A stretch of DNA of 64,000 nucleotides, from positions 758,583-822,582 of the forward strand of contig UESW01003881.1 of the NCBI GenBank assembly GCA_900491605.1, in the 5' to 3' direction. Positions 45,610 to 57,510 of the stretch are shown here, piece by piece. The stretch's first letter is position 1, and each line of letters opens with the position of its first letter. The notes below the pieces were generated by a model. It ran no database searches and had not been told where the DNA came from. It was given only the letters and a program-made list of their open reading frames with translations. Position numbers and translations under genes: made by a program. This DNA comes from Calamus simplicifolius. Lineage: Eukaryota > Streptophyta > Magnoliopsida > Arecales > Arecaceae.

Positions 45610-48600
45610 TCGGCCACATCAATGTAATCGAGGAGGCCGGCGACTCGAGCTCCAGAAATGATGACGAAGGATCAGTGCCAAAGAAAGCACAGACGGGCGA
45701 GCTCTCCTTCTCCGACGACGATCTCCGAGGGATACAGTTCCCCCATGACGATGCACTAGTTGTATCCCTCAATTTAAATGACTATGATGTAAGCCGGATC
45801 CTCATTGACAGTGGAGGTTCTGTGAATGTTTTGTACCTCGATGTGTTTGCCAAGATGAGACTGCTCACGGAAAACCTTCGAGCCGTGGATTTCACCCTAA
45901 TGGGATTCACAGGCAATGTCATCATCCCGGAGGGGTCGTAACCTTAACGGTTCGCGTAGAAACCTGGCCCATTATGGCCACTATTCACACGGACTTCCTA
46001 GTAACTAAACTCAGGTCGCCCTACAACGCAATATTTGGGAGACCTGGCCTGATGTCCCTCAAGGCAATTGTCTCCATCCCGCACCTGTCTATGAAATTTT
46101 CCACCAGGCAGGGAGTTGGAGTCATCCAAGGAAGCCAAACCATGGCTCGACAGTGCTTCGTCACCAGCCTTCAGTCTAGAATGCTGGAGGTTGACGGGCT
46201 GGACGCTTGGGAGGATTTCACCGAACAGCGGGGAAAGCCAATTGAGGAACTGGAAGAAGTGCCGCTGGACGAGGCTCGTCCCGACCGAACCATAAAGATT
46301 GGGTCGCTGCTGAAAGGCGAACCTCGGCAGGAGCTGATCAACTTCCTCCGAAGCAACGCCGATGTTTTCGCTTGGTCCGCCTCTGACATGTCGGGAATCA
46401 GTCCTGAGGTCCTCGTCCACCGCCTTAACGTGGACGAGATGTACCGGCCCATCAGATGAAGCTCAATCCGACTAAGTGCGCCTTCGGCGTTAACTCCGGG
46501 AAGTTCCTCGGCTTCATGGTCTCCCAGCGGGGCATCGAAGCTAACCCTCAGAAGATTCAAGCTCTTCAACAGATGGCGCCTCCGGCATCTATTAAAGAAG
46601 TCCAGCGCCTAACCAGAAGGATAGCGGCTCTCAACCGCTTCGTGGCGCGCTCAGCCGAAAGATGCCTCCCCTTCTTCAAAACTCTTCGATCGGCTAAGAA
46701 CTTTCAGTGGACCCCCAAGTATCAAAAATCATTCCAAGATCTCAAGAAGTCCCTTGGTTCTCCCGCACTCCTCAGTAGTCCAAATCCTAGCGAGACACTA
46801 TTCCTATATTTGGCTGTTTTAGAAGGTGCCGTTTGCTCGATGCTGGTCAGGGAAGAAAATAAGGTCCAGAAGCCAATTTATTATGTCAGCAGGCTACTCT
46901 GCGACGCGGAGACAAGATATAGCCGAATTGAAAAGATGGTGTTGGCCTTGATCACCTCAGTTTGAAAGCTGCGGCCGTACTTCCAGGCGCATTATGTGAC
47001 AGTCCTGACTGACCAACCCATCAAGGCGGTGGTCCACCGCCGGGAGACATCAGGGAGAATGACTAAGTGGGCCATCAAGCTGAGCGAGCATGATATCCGT
47101 TTTCAGCCTCGCTCGGCCATCAAAGCTCAGGTGTTAGCCGATTTCCTCCTCGAGTGTACCATCCCAGAGGACAGCTCCACCCCCGACTCCCCCAAGGAAC
47201 CGAAAACTGGCACCCGGTGGCTCCTCCATGTCGACGGGTCATCCAACGCTCATCGCTCCGGTGTGGGCTTGGTTCTCACCAGTCCGGAGGGGGTGACCTT
47301 TGAATATGGTATCCGCTTCTCCTTCCCAGCCTCCAACAACGAAGATGAGTATGAAGCCTTGCTGGTCGATCTCCGAATCGCCCGCAGCCTTAAGGTGGAG
47401 AAACTTAATGCCTTCATCGACTCCCAGCTAGTGGCAGGTCATGTACGAGGGGAGTTTGAAGCTCAGGAGCCGAACATGATCCGATATCTCCAAGAGGTTC
47501 GGAGCCTACTCTCCCATTTTCCCGAATTCAAGATTATTCAGATTCCTAGATCTGAGAATGTCCGTGCTGACCTATTGTCCCGGTTGGCAACGGCGGAATC
47601 TATGGACACCGAGCAAAAATTTCACCTGGAGATCTTAGAGAGACCCAGCGTTGCGGAAGCCGACCAAGTAATGCAAGTTGAGGCCGAGCCATCATGGTTC
47701 GACCCCATTCTAAGGTACCTCAAAGAAGGGTCACTTCCATCCGACCGGAGAGAAGCCAGAAGGCTAAAGCTGCAGGCCACCCATTATGTATTGATCGACG
47801 ATCAGCTCTACAAACGGTCCTTCTCCATGCCATTGCTCAGATGTCTTTGCCCGTCTGATGCAGATTATGCCCTCCGCAAAGTGCATGAGGGGATTTGCAG
47901 CAACCATCTAGGAAGTCGGTCGCTATGTCACAAGGTGCTACGTCAAGGCTACTATTGGCCGACCATGCAGAAGGATGCAGACGACCTTGTCCGAGCTTGC
48001 GACCCATGCCAGAGGCACTCAAGCATTCAGAGGCTCCCTTCCGCCAACCTGGTTCCCGTAACTTTCCCTTGGCCCTTTGCCAAGTGGGGGATGGACATCC
48101 TCGGCCCGTTCGCGCTCGCCATGGGACAGCGGAAATTTCTATTCGTCGCCATCGATTATTTCATTAAATGGGTCGAGGCGGAGGAGGTTGCACAAATAAT
48201 CGAAGCACGGGCCAGGGATTTCGTATGGAGGTCCATCATTTGCCGTTTCGGCCTCCCGCACACTATAATCACTGACAATGGCAGGCAATTCGACAATCCA
48301 AAGTTCCACCAGTTCTGCGAAGAGCATGGAATCCGTCACCATCTCACCTCGGTCGGGCATCCGCAAGCCAACGGAGCAGCCGAAGTAACCAACCGGACTT
48401 TGCTTCAAGGGATCAAAGCTCAGCTCTCCAGGACCCGAGGCAGGTGGGTAGACGAGTTGCACCATGTCCTGTGGGCCTACCGCACCACCCCAAGAGTACC
48501 CACAGGCGAAAGCCCGTTCCGGATGGCCTTCGGCACAGAGGATGTTATCCCAGTGGAGATAGGCCTCCCTTCGCTGCGGGTGGAAAGCTACTCAGAGGAA

Positions 48601-48927
48601 GCCAGCAAGGAGCATCTCCGCACCAACCTCGACCTGATAGAGGAAGTTAGAGAGAAAGCTCGGATCAGAGTAGCTGCCTATCAGCAGAGGGTGGCCCGCT
48701 ACCACGCCTGCAAAGTCAAAGGAAAAGCTTTCTTGCCTGGCGACCTCGTTCTCCGGAAAGCATCCATCTCCAAACCATTGGAGCAAGGAAAGCTGGCACC
48801 AAACTGGGAAGGACCCTACCAAGTAGCTGAGATTGTTGGACCGGGGACCTACAAGCTGCAAGATCTAAGCAGAAAATCCATCCCTCGAATGTGGAGTTCG
48901 GACAATCTCCGTAAGTATTATCAGTAG
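45610..48927 (+). pseudogene. Gypsy-3 pol, reverse transcriptase core deleted
   Basis: Aspartic protease with LIDSGGSVNVLY (about 45808), a frameshift near 45940, then the RT N terminus to DEMYRPIR at 46458. The next residues are MKLNPTKCAFGV, which in this family lie after the active site. The fingers and palm including the YxDD box are therefore missing. Connection and RNase H follow (YYVSRLLCDAETRYSRIEK), a TGA at 46963-46965 (probable CGA), then a second RNase H (HVDGSSN) and an integrase with zinc finger (CDPCQRH), Asp in GMDILGP, Asp in ITDNGRQF and Glu in NGAAE. The last 643 codons are open to the stop at 48927. Confidence 0.92.
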
Positions 48928-49075
48928 GGTATGCCCTTTATAGGCTCACCTTATTAAATTTTTGTCGGCACATGTTTCACAATTTACAACATGAATCACC
49001 ACACATTATGTCGCCAAAAAATTGTGAAAAGAAACAGGTGCTGCTTACCAATTCTCAGCACGACCGAGTTACCTG

Positions 49076-49372
49076 TTTAAACAGGAAATCTCCGAACCTC
49101 GGCTAGGCCGAGCAATAAAATCTCCGAACCTCGGCTGGGCCGAGCAACAAATCTCCAAACCTCGGCTGGGCCGAGCAACAAATCTCCGAACCTCGGCTGG
49201 GCTGAGCAATAAATCTCCGAACCTTGGCTGGGCCAAGCAACAATTCTCCGAACCTCGGCTGGGCCGAGCAACAATTCTCCGAACCTTGGCTGGGCCGAGC
49301 AACCACTCTTCGAACCTCGGCAGGGCCGAGCAACTACTCTCCGAACCTCAGCAGGGCCGAGCAATAATTCTT
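49076..49372 (+). repeat. Short tandem array, 29-31 bp unit CTCCGAACCTCGGCTGGGCCGAGCA
   Basis: About ten units, each containing the palindromic TCGGCTGGGCCGA. Three more degenerate units lie at 50662-50790. It lies directly 3' of integrase. Open frames across it on the minus strand are by-products. Confidence 0.9.
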
Positions 49373-49873
49373 CGAACTAAAGTCCCGGCAAAAAACCAAA
49401 GCACGCGAGCCCTGATTAAAGCCAAAGGACTTCCAAACAGTCCCCAAAGCTTCGGTCAGTTTGAAAAAAGTACACTATGCAAAACCATCAACAGACACAA
49501 AGTATGCACCTCCAGCAAACCCCTAAAAGGTTCGGCAGGGCCTACATGACCGGTCGCGAACCCCAAGCAAAGTCGGGAAATCTCCCCTGCTACTAAAATC
49601 CCTGGGCAATGCCCCTATAACCTATCGCCCAAAGCGCCTATCTCAAACGAAGCCATGACTCAGCGCGTAAACCAATAAAGCCGCCCAGGCTCCCCGACTA
49701 TTCAAATAGAAACGAACAGTTCTTCTTTGAGCTAAACGACGATCTTGGAGAATAAGAGGTTGTAAAAAATGGCCTTTTTCATTGATTGGAAAAGTAAATA
49801 CAAAAAGAGAAAGAGAAAAAATAAAAAGAGAAAGAGAAAAAATAAAAAGAAAGAAAGCGGCCCTCGCAGGGAC

Positions 49874-50158
49874 CTAACACCTCCCGCCAGATGCAGCCGA
49901 GTCTTCCAAACGCCGGGACAGCTCGGCGACTTGTTGGTGGAGAGACGCTATCTCCTCCTTCTGTTGATCCGTGACCCGGCGAAGGGCCTCAGTCTCCCTC
50001 GCAGAGACGACAAGGTACTCCTCAACCGCCTTCTCGAGCCATTCATGGCTTGCAAAGCCGGACGCCAAGGACATAGCATCGACCAGCACGGTAGTGCGAT
50101 TCCCCTGAGAACCTCCATGACCGTCGTTGGACGACTGTCCCCCAGCTTGAGAAGCCAT
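49874..50158 (-). CDS. Small coiled-coil antisense protein of Gypsy-3, 94 aa
   Basis: MASQAGGQSS to a stop at 49874. The second half is helical and charged (EEYLVVSARETEALRRVT, then IASLHQQVAELSRRLED). The minus strand has TATAAATATGG at about 50217-50227 upstream, and downstream comes a T-rich tail with AATGAAAAA near 49776. It is related along its whole length, including promoter and tail, to the gene at 17484-17765 in the MULE. Intact frame, unknown function. Antisense genes in this position are known in Tat elements. Confidence 0.72.
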   Translation of the reverse strand: MASQAGGQSSNDGHGGSQGNRTTVLVDAMSLASGFASHEWLEKAVEEYLVVSARETEALRRVTDQQKEEIASLHQQVAELSRRLEDSAASGGRC

Positions 50159-52339
50159 ATCAGAAGTTGTTTAAAGACTAACTGAAAGGATGGTAAACAC
50201 CAGCACCCCACTCATCCATATTTATACTCCTCAGGCGAGTATCTCGATCGGTTGGGTCATAAATATCGACCCATCGGAATTCGCCACGTGTTGCCGCTTT
50301 AACTGGTGACCACAGGACCGAAGGGCCATGCCCCTTCCCGAGCAAAATCGATAAACATCGACGAACTGTTCAGGAACCCCCCTCCTTCTATAGAAACGGG
50401 GTTCCTCCCGATCTGTCGGGCCCTCACAGTAAATGCCCTCAGTCCTCCTCCAAGCTATCTTAAATTGGCCACCCTTTGAAAAATGTGAAAAAGAAAGAGC
50501 GCCGGCACCTGATGATAATTCACTCCCTCGGGAGTGGACAAATCATAACTGATGGGTGTACCCATGCGCCGCCCGTTCTGCCTCGACACTCCTCGCCGAG
50601 TCTCACAAGGACCGGGTATCATGACTCACGGTGGTGACTAAGTCGTCTCTCCAAGCTCTAAATCTCTGAACCTCGGCCGGGCCGAGTAACCATTCTCCGA
50701 ACCTCGGTAGGGCCGGGCCACAAATCTTCGAATCCCAATAAGGTTGGGTAATAAATCTCCGAGCTTCGGCCAGAGTCGAGGAATATGTTCTACCGCCGAA
50801 CAATCTCTAAATTTCCGTCTGGATTTGGGCAGCTTACAAGCCCCGACAGGCTCGGATAGCGCGGGATCCTCGCCTAAAAAACGAACAAGATGTCCTTATG
50901 CCTCGTTTCGTTGCCAACAACAACAACTCTTGGCACAAAAGAAACAGAAATTAAGAAAAAGAACAAAACTTTCTTTATTTCATTGCCATCGAAACCAATT
51001 ACAACCGCTTGAGAGGCATTACAAGAGCATTGAAATGCATAAAATAAAGACGGGTACAAAACTCGAGCAAACTGCTCCAAAGCAGATCCGGGCAACTGTG
51101 ATGCTTCGGCGTCCGGACCGAAAAATCAGACAAACCACGAACGGTCAGCCCAAGCCGATAATGGGTGGATGACGTGGACCAACCGTTGCGACCAGCTTCG
51201 ATAAATAATGATATCTCGGTGACTCAACCGGGATATCAGAATAATCGGAAAGGGTGGACGGGATATTACCCCAAACCACCCAACCAAGAGGCCCCCCGAC
51301 GAGTAGGAAGGAAGCTCTCAGAACCTGGCGCCAGAGCGCTCCCCCAAACCGGATGTGTACCGCTCCACCTTGCCCAAACTCAAAGGCAAGGTACCTGCGG
51401 GCGACACACCATCACCCCCTCCTCATGTGGTGAAAGATTCCCCAGGCGGGCGAGCTCAGGAATCTGGGCCAGGGGAGGAGGAGAAATTCACGTGAGTCAT
51501 GGGGAGCCTGCGTACACTTCCTACCGTACGTCCCCAAGGGGGAACCACAAAGGACACACGGAAAGCGTATATGTGTGCTCTCCATGTGATCCCTGCGGAC
51601 CTCCTGTGCGCTCTCCATATGATCTCTGAAGGTCCTTCCTTGAGGGCAAGCCGCCCCCCAGCGGCTCCTTTGTCACCCTAGCTATCTGGGGGATAGCGGC
51701 GACTTTCGGGGGACAAGCTCGGTTCTCCCGCAATAAGCCTTGGAGAAACAGGCATCACGAGTATCTTCATGATTCACAGGAAAGAAAATTTTGGGATGGC
51801 CCAACACGCCCCTCTTTCCCCTTTTTATAAGCAGAGGCGAGCCGGGAACATCTATCAGAAAGCCCCGGGACTTAAAACGCCAAGCCTACGCTACCACATG
51901 GCCTCCTGAAATGAAAACAACGCCCCCCAATGCGCACCAGGCATGTCACCCAAACCATGACGCGGGCCAAAAGATTACTTCTGACCCCGAATCACGAGCT
52001 TTTAATGCATGAAACCGTCCGCCGACCTTGCGGATACTGGCAGATCCGGAAGATCATCCTGCGAAAATGACATCCTTCAATGGCAAAGGAACACTAACAT
52101 CACATGCCAAAGCAACCTATGTTGGAAAAGGTCGACATAATAAAAGTTCGCCGGAAATTACCAGGCGACCTTTTACTAGCCAGAGGGTCGTACCACCTAC
52201 TTCGGTGAAGTGAAAATCGACCCACCTTGGAAAAGACAAGACATTGGTAGGGGTAATAAATAGGGATAAGGAGATGGCAGCGATGATTCAGCGAACCCCC
52301 TGTTCGGGGACGAACTCCCCTCTTTTCATCAAGGATGCA
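50159..52339. other. Gypsy-3 3' region, no gene recognised
   Basis: Mostly unique, GC-rich sequence with scattered CCTCGG units. At 50960-50990 the minus strand reads GGCAATGAAATAAAG, a likely poly(A) signal for a decayed antisense transcript unit coming from the right. Open frames at 51165-51733 overlap on both strands and show no domain. Confidence 0.4.
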
Positions 52340-52364
52340 ATCTCAGTTTGATCACTGATAAAAC

Positions 52365-52580
52365 GAACTCCCTCGGCCCTAGCCGAGTTACTTTGTCCCT
52401 CGGCCCTAGCCGAGCCATTTCATTCTTCGGCCCTAGCCGAGTTACTTTGTCCCTCAGCCCTAGCGAGCCATTTCGTTCCTCGGCCCTAGCCGAGTTACTT
52501 TATCCCTTGGCCCTTAAAAAGCTACCTCATTCCTCGGAATTGGTCGAACCACCGCGTCATTTGGCCTAAGCCGAGTTAAA
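52365..52580 (+). repeat. Short tandem array, 27-31 bp unit CCCTCGGCCCTAGCCGAGTTACTT
   Basis: About seven units with the near-palindrome CTCGGCCCTAGCCGAG. It is unrelated outside the CTCGG/CCGAG core to the array at 49076 and the LTR array. Confidence 0.88.
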
Positions 52581-52739
52581 TCGTCTCTCAACCCCCTTTT
52601 TATACCAGGCTACGTTGTCGCCCGACCTTTTCATCGAGACAATCCCTATGCCTTGGCCTCTACTAGGATGTTCCTCCAAAATTCAAGACAAGAAACCATC
52701 CAGGGAAGATAAGCGAATGAAAAACGGTTGATTCATTTA

Positions 52740-55700
52740 TCAACTTCTAGTCAAACTACAAAATAAAAGAAAGGAAAAGCACATATAGTCCCCCAAAGGG
52801 TCAGGACTTGGGGTCAATCCCAGCATCTCCTGCAGCCGCATCAGCAGGGGCATCGCTTGGCCCCCCTTCTCGAAGGTGTCACGACGGGATACATCGATAG
52901 TCATATCGACTCCCAGAATAGCTTCGAGTTCGACATCAGATATTTCTCCATACTCGTCCTCCTCGACCCCCGGGGTGTACGCTTCATAATGTTCGGCTTC
53001 TAGGCACGACAGGTCCAAGTCAGGATAAGCCTGGGCAACCTTGACCCGCGCCTCATCTTTGCCCAGCTAAAATGCATCGGCGCAGGCCGCCCTGCGTTTG
53101 TTGGTAAATTCGGTGGATTTCTTGTACTCCTCCACCGCCGAAGAGGCCCGCGCATTTGCCTCAGCTAATTGCTTCTCAGTTCGGAGATCCTTCGGTGCCT
53201 CAAGGCTGCCTCCTCTCCGAACGCCGCTAACCGCCCCTGAAATTCCTGGCTCACCCTGTGCAACTGCAGGCAAAAAGCCGAGTAAAACGAAAGTCGAAAG
53301 ATTAAAATGAGTGAAACTAATAGCGCCCTACCTGCTCCTCCCGTCGGGCTAGCTCACCCTCCAGCACGTGGACCCTGTTGAGAGCCCTGGACCTAGCCGA
53401 TTGGTTCTGGCGAAGGCTCTCTTTTAACTCATCCACCCGGGACTGGGTATCTCCAATTTCTTGACGGGCAAAGTCGACCTCGTCAGATAGTCAAGCAGCT
53501 CGTTCATACGACCACTTTAGCCGATCCTTTGTATCGGCGAGCTCTTTGCTTAGGCGGGTGAGGTGGTCCTGCTGCCGCCGGCATTTATGCTCTTCCTCCT
53601 CTAACCTTTTGCTTCAGCTGGCTTTATCTTCGGCGTGGCTGGCTTTCAGCTGGTCCCACCTCTTATCAAAGAACATTTGCATGGATTTAACCTTGCTCTC
53701 ATGCTCCGTCCTGGCCTGAGAAAGCTCCAGACTAGCCTTCTCGGATTGCTCGCAGAAGCCTTGGAGCTCACCAATCTGTATGGTGAGTTGAGAGGCTCTT
53801 TCCCTCTCAACCGCAAGAGTCCTGTTGGTCTTCCCAAGCTCCCACTGGAGCTCGCCAACCTGTACAGCGAGTCGAGGGGCTCTCTCCCTCTCAACCGCGA
53901 GAATCCTGCGAGCCTCTCCGAGCTCCCTTTGAAGGACCACCAGGGCTCGAGAGAGTTTGTCAGTCGAACCTGTCCTCTCCTTGAAGTGATCAGCCTCGTA
54001 GCGGGCCCGAGCCCAAGCTCCAACGGCCAGATGTAAGTGCCATTTCAGTGCCCTCATAATCAGGGCACCCTGCAAAAAAGGATGAAACACATAAAAGACA
54101 TAGTCGAACTAACTGACTAAAGACCCAACTTCGGTGCGATAACCTACCCGAGATGCGTAGTCTGTGGCGATCCTTGTGAGAGCAAGGTCATCAATTTCGG
54201 GGAGAAGAAAGGCCTCATTCAGCACCCCGACGCTACGGAAGGCTATCTCGACAAGGTCTTCCGGATGACCCCCTCCTGTTGAGGAACTCTTCTCCCCTTG
54301 AACGCGGACCGCATCAGAGCGGAGAACCTGGCGCTCACTTCCGGGTTGCATGAGTGGAAGTCTGCCCCTAGGGAGCCATCCAGAACACCCGCGACCCATG
54401 AACTTCTCGATAGGCTAGCTTCCGCTGCCAGGGCCCTCGCTTGAGAAGCTTCGGACGTTTCGGCTCCAGTAAGGAGAGCACCGGCCGAAGCATCTCCTTC
54501 GCTCGCCGGCTCCCCTCCTTCTACTTCCTCCTCTTCTTCTTCTTCTGCTCTATCCCCTCAGGAATCCCCCTATCCACAACAGACTCTTCAGGAACTTCTG
54601 CTCCCCCCGGAGCCTCCTGTGCCTCGGCGGAAGGCCCTTCGCCAGAAAGCCCCCTGCGGATTTCGGTCATTGGTTTGGCAAGTTCGGCCATCTTCTCGTC
54701 GCCCGCTGGCTCTCCTACCGGCGACCCAGGCCGAACCTTAGCAGCCGCAACCTCTTCCTCTGCCTCGATGGAAGCGGAGGTCGCTCCCTCCTCCTCCTGT
54801 AACCTCGCCGAGCCACTGGCCTCCAATGAGGGAGACCGAACCGCCTCGTCTGTGGGGGCCCCCAAGCCAACCGGCGTTTCTCCTTCGCCATCATTAGACA
54901 AAACAACAACGGGGGGGGGAGGGAGGAAACCTCAGCAACCTCCTCCGAAACCCCCGCAACTTCTCGGTCTTTGCCCCTGGACAGACCCTCCTCCGGCGCC
55001 GAAAGATCGTGCGCCGCCGGAACTTTAGTAGTTTCAGCCTGCGGCGATGAGGAGCGCCGACTATCACCGTCTCCCCCGATCCCCTTAGAGCGGAAGCCGG
55101 AAGGTCGAGACCTCTTCACGGACCGATGCTTGCTGCTGGAGCCAGATCTCCTGCGGCGCTTTCCCAGCTCCTCCCTCATCTGGTTGGTGAGCGCCGACCT
55201 TTCGGCTGTAGGGGCAATATGATTCGCCCGTTAGTTCGCACAGAAACCAAAGATGGAGCACACTAAACTATCAACTACGGGGTAATACTCACCGCGAGGA
55301 TCGACGGGGCTCAACCCGGCTACAAAGAGAGCATCCTCCGATAGGAGAACGCTTGCTGGGAGTGCCCGGCTGCCGCACAGCACAATCAAATCCCTTTTTT
55401 CCGAATCAGTTAACTCCGGGTGCGCTTCTGGATCCTTCACATACTGCCCCCATACCCGAGGGAAGTCCGAACCAATGTTCCCCCCGACTATGAAGAACCG
55501 CGACTTCCACTCCTTTATCGACGACGGGTTATCCGATATCATCTTGAAGGATCTTCGGGGACCGATGTAAGGCCATTCTGAGGCCCTCCCGGAGACCAGA
55601 TTGAAACACACCCTGAATAGCGAAAGGGTCGCGGTCACCCCGAGGTATTTGCACAACGAGATGAACCCGATAAGGTTGCGCCAACTGTTGGGGGCCACCA

Positions 55701-55937
55701 TGGTGAAGCATATATTGTAGAACTTCATCACCTTCCGCACCAACGGTGAAGAGGGAACCGGAGACCTGCCCTTAAGCTTTCCTCATAACAGAACGCCCTA
55801 TCCCCTAATCTGGACGTCACCCTATCCTTAGCCGTCTGGAGCAACAAGACGATGTCCTGGGGGATTTTGTACAAGCGGCGCATCCGTTCCAAATCCTCCA
55901 AGGTCACCTCCAAAGCTTGGTTACTTGGGCTCACCAT
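52740..55937 (-). pseudogene. Antisense gene of Gypsy-3: Transposase_28-like domain plus coiled coil
   Basis: ATG at 55937 (MVSPSNQALEVTLEDLER). The first exon ends at 55293 with donor GTGAGT. It holds the 'putative gypsy type transposon' pattern (PF04195): LRFPLH, FTMVAPNSWRNLIGFISL, ATLSLFRVCFNLV. A one-base frameshift lies near 55745. The second exon starts near 55210 (acceptor CTACAG) and encodes a basic then acidic disordered linker; its frame changes at a run of nine G at about 54908-54916. A long coiled coil follows (53614-54399 and on), then an acidic C terminus at 52740-53018. Known from other Tat elements as an antisense accessory gene. Role unknown; a structural or chromatin role is only a guess. 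Confidence 0.78.
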
Positions 55938-56343
55938 TTCTTCAATCGCAAGAGATGCTGAGCAAAATCGCAGCGAAAACGGGAAGACGAAGTTCTTTAA
56001 AGGAGAGCGAAAAGGGCACTATAAATAAGGATAGCGCCGCCATGACTCTATTTTTCAATTGAAACTGCCTCAGGGTGAGGGTGAGGCATCCCAACCTAGG
56101 CGTCCGGAACTGCCACTACGGGCACCGTAAAAATCGAGGTTTCCCACGCGGTGCTTCCCCAGCCATTACCTTCGCCCCTAAGGAATGACGGATCCACCTC
56201 GGAAAGGCAAGACGGCCCCACGGCATTAATTAGGGCATCATTGTGTAGGCTATCAAATACGCATCCCCAAATGCAGATCGCGCCACTTAAGCCTATACTC
56301 CCTATGCCCGAACCTACGCTTCGAACTAGGGAGTGGGGGAATA

Positions 56344-57510
56344 TGTTGAGGGGTAGAATCATCATTGCATTGATAATCGTGCGAGGGGGCTAGGATCAAC
56401 CCCATCCCTCCGTCTGCTACGATATGCCCCCAAGGAACAAGCTAAACTAATGTGGTCCGACAGGCCATGCGACCCCTAACTCATTTTTTTTCCGGATTTC
56501 CATAGCCCGACCTTTCCGAACTACCCGTAACTCAACCTTCCCCGAGCTACTTATGGCTTGGCTTCCCCCGAGCCTCCCATGGCTCAGCTTCCCCGAGCTT
56601 CCCACAGCTCATTTTCCCCGAGCCTCCCATGGCTCGGCTTCCCCCGAGCTTCCCATAGCCCGGCCTCCCTGAGCTTCCATAGCTCGGCTTCCACGAGCTT
56701 CCCATAGCTCGGCTTCCCCGAGCTTCCTATAGCGTGGCCTCCCCGAGCTTCCATAGCTCGGCTTCCCACGAGCTTCCCATAGCTCGGCTTCCTCGAGCTT
56801 CCTATAGCTCGGCTTCCCCGAGCTTCCCATAGGTCGGCCTTCCCAAGCTCATATAGCTCGGCTTCCCCCAAGCTTCTATAGCTCGGCCTCCCTGAGCGAT
56901 CCATGACTCGATACTCACCTCCGTGGAACCCAATGCGGGAGAGCCTAGACATATCGTAACATAATCCCAAATAGAGAATCATGTTGAAGAGTGGTCTAGG
57001 ACCTAATATAACCATCTGGGACCTACGCATCTATCAGATCTCAGGCCATCAAAGAGCTCTCCTAGCCGTCAATCCCTCAACGAACAAGATACGGATCCCA
57101 CCGGCCCTACAACGGCCTGATTCGATTCATTCTCGTATCCTAACAACCTTCGAACCTTCCAGAAGGCGCTCAAGATCCAGGTGATTGCCTATAAGTACGA
57201 TACCCCCAGATTCTCTTAGGTATGCGCTCACAGCCCCTGGTCACTCTCACTCTCTCACTCTTCTCCACTGCTCGTCGGTGCTCCCCTAGAGCTCCCGATC
57301 GGCCACCCCTGGAGAGACTTTCCGGAGAGATCCCTCTCCCCATTTTCTGTTGATCACCGATCCCCACTAACTTGAGCGTCAGAGGGTCTTCCGCGGAGGG
57401 CCATCCCCAACGCCTCTCGCACGAGGACTGCTGTGCAGGTCCGCCCAGGAGGAAGCCCAGACCAGGAGACCAACCGCGCCCGAGTCGGAGGACAGATCCT
57501 GGCGGCAACA
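56344..57510 (+). repeat. Gypsy-3 3' LTR
   Basis: 1167 bp, similar to the 5' LTR but 78 bp shorter, most of the difference being a lower number of CTCGG units at 56530-56890. CCTATAAGTACG at about 57187-57198 is a likely TATA box. Confidence 0.92.

Larger units (their letters stand above)
42762..57510 (+). mobile_element. Tat-lineage Ty3/Gypsy retrotransposon (Gypsy-3)
   Basis: 14.75 kb between two related LTRs (42762-44006 and 56344-57510). Sense genes are gag, protease, RT, RNase H, a second archaeal-type RNase H and integrase. Between integrase and the 3' LTR lies about 7.4 kb with short tandem arrays and genes on the antisense strand, the layout of Tat elements such as Retand and Grande. 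Not autonomous: five stop codons in the sense frame and a deletion of the RT core. No convincing target duplication (GTATG left, ATAGG right). Confidence 0.93.

Noticed and set aside
49769..50185. Plus-strand open frame rich in Lys/Arg
   Set aside because: It is the reverse of the antisense small gene and its T-rich tail.
52740..55937. Envelope-like gene in the Gypsy 3' region
   Set aside because: The reading frame is antisense, has no signal peptide or membrane segment, and matches the Transposase_28-like pattern instead.
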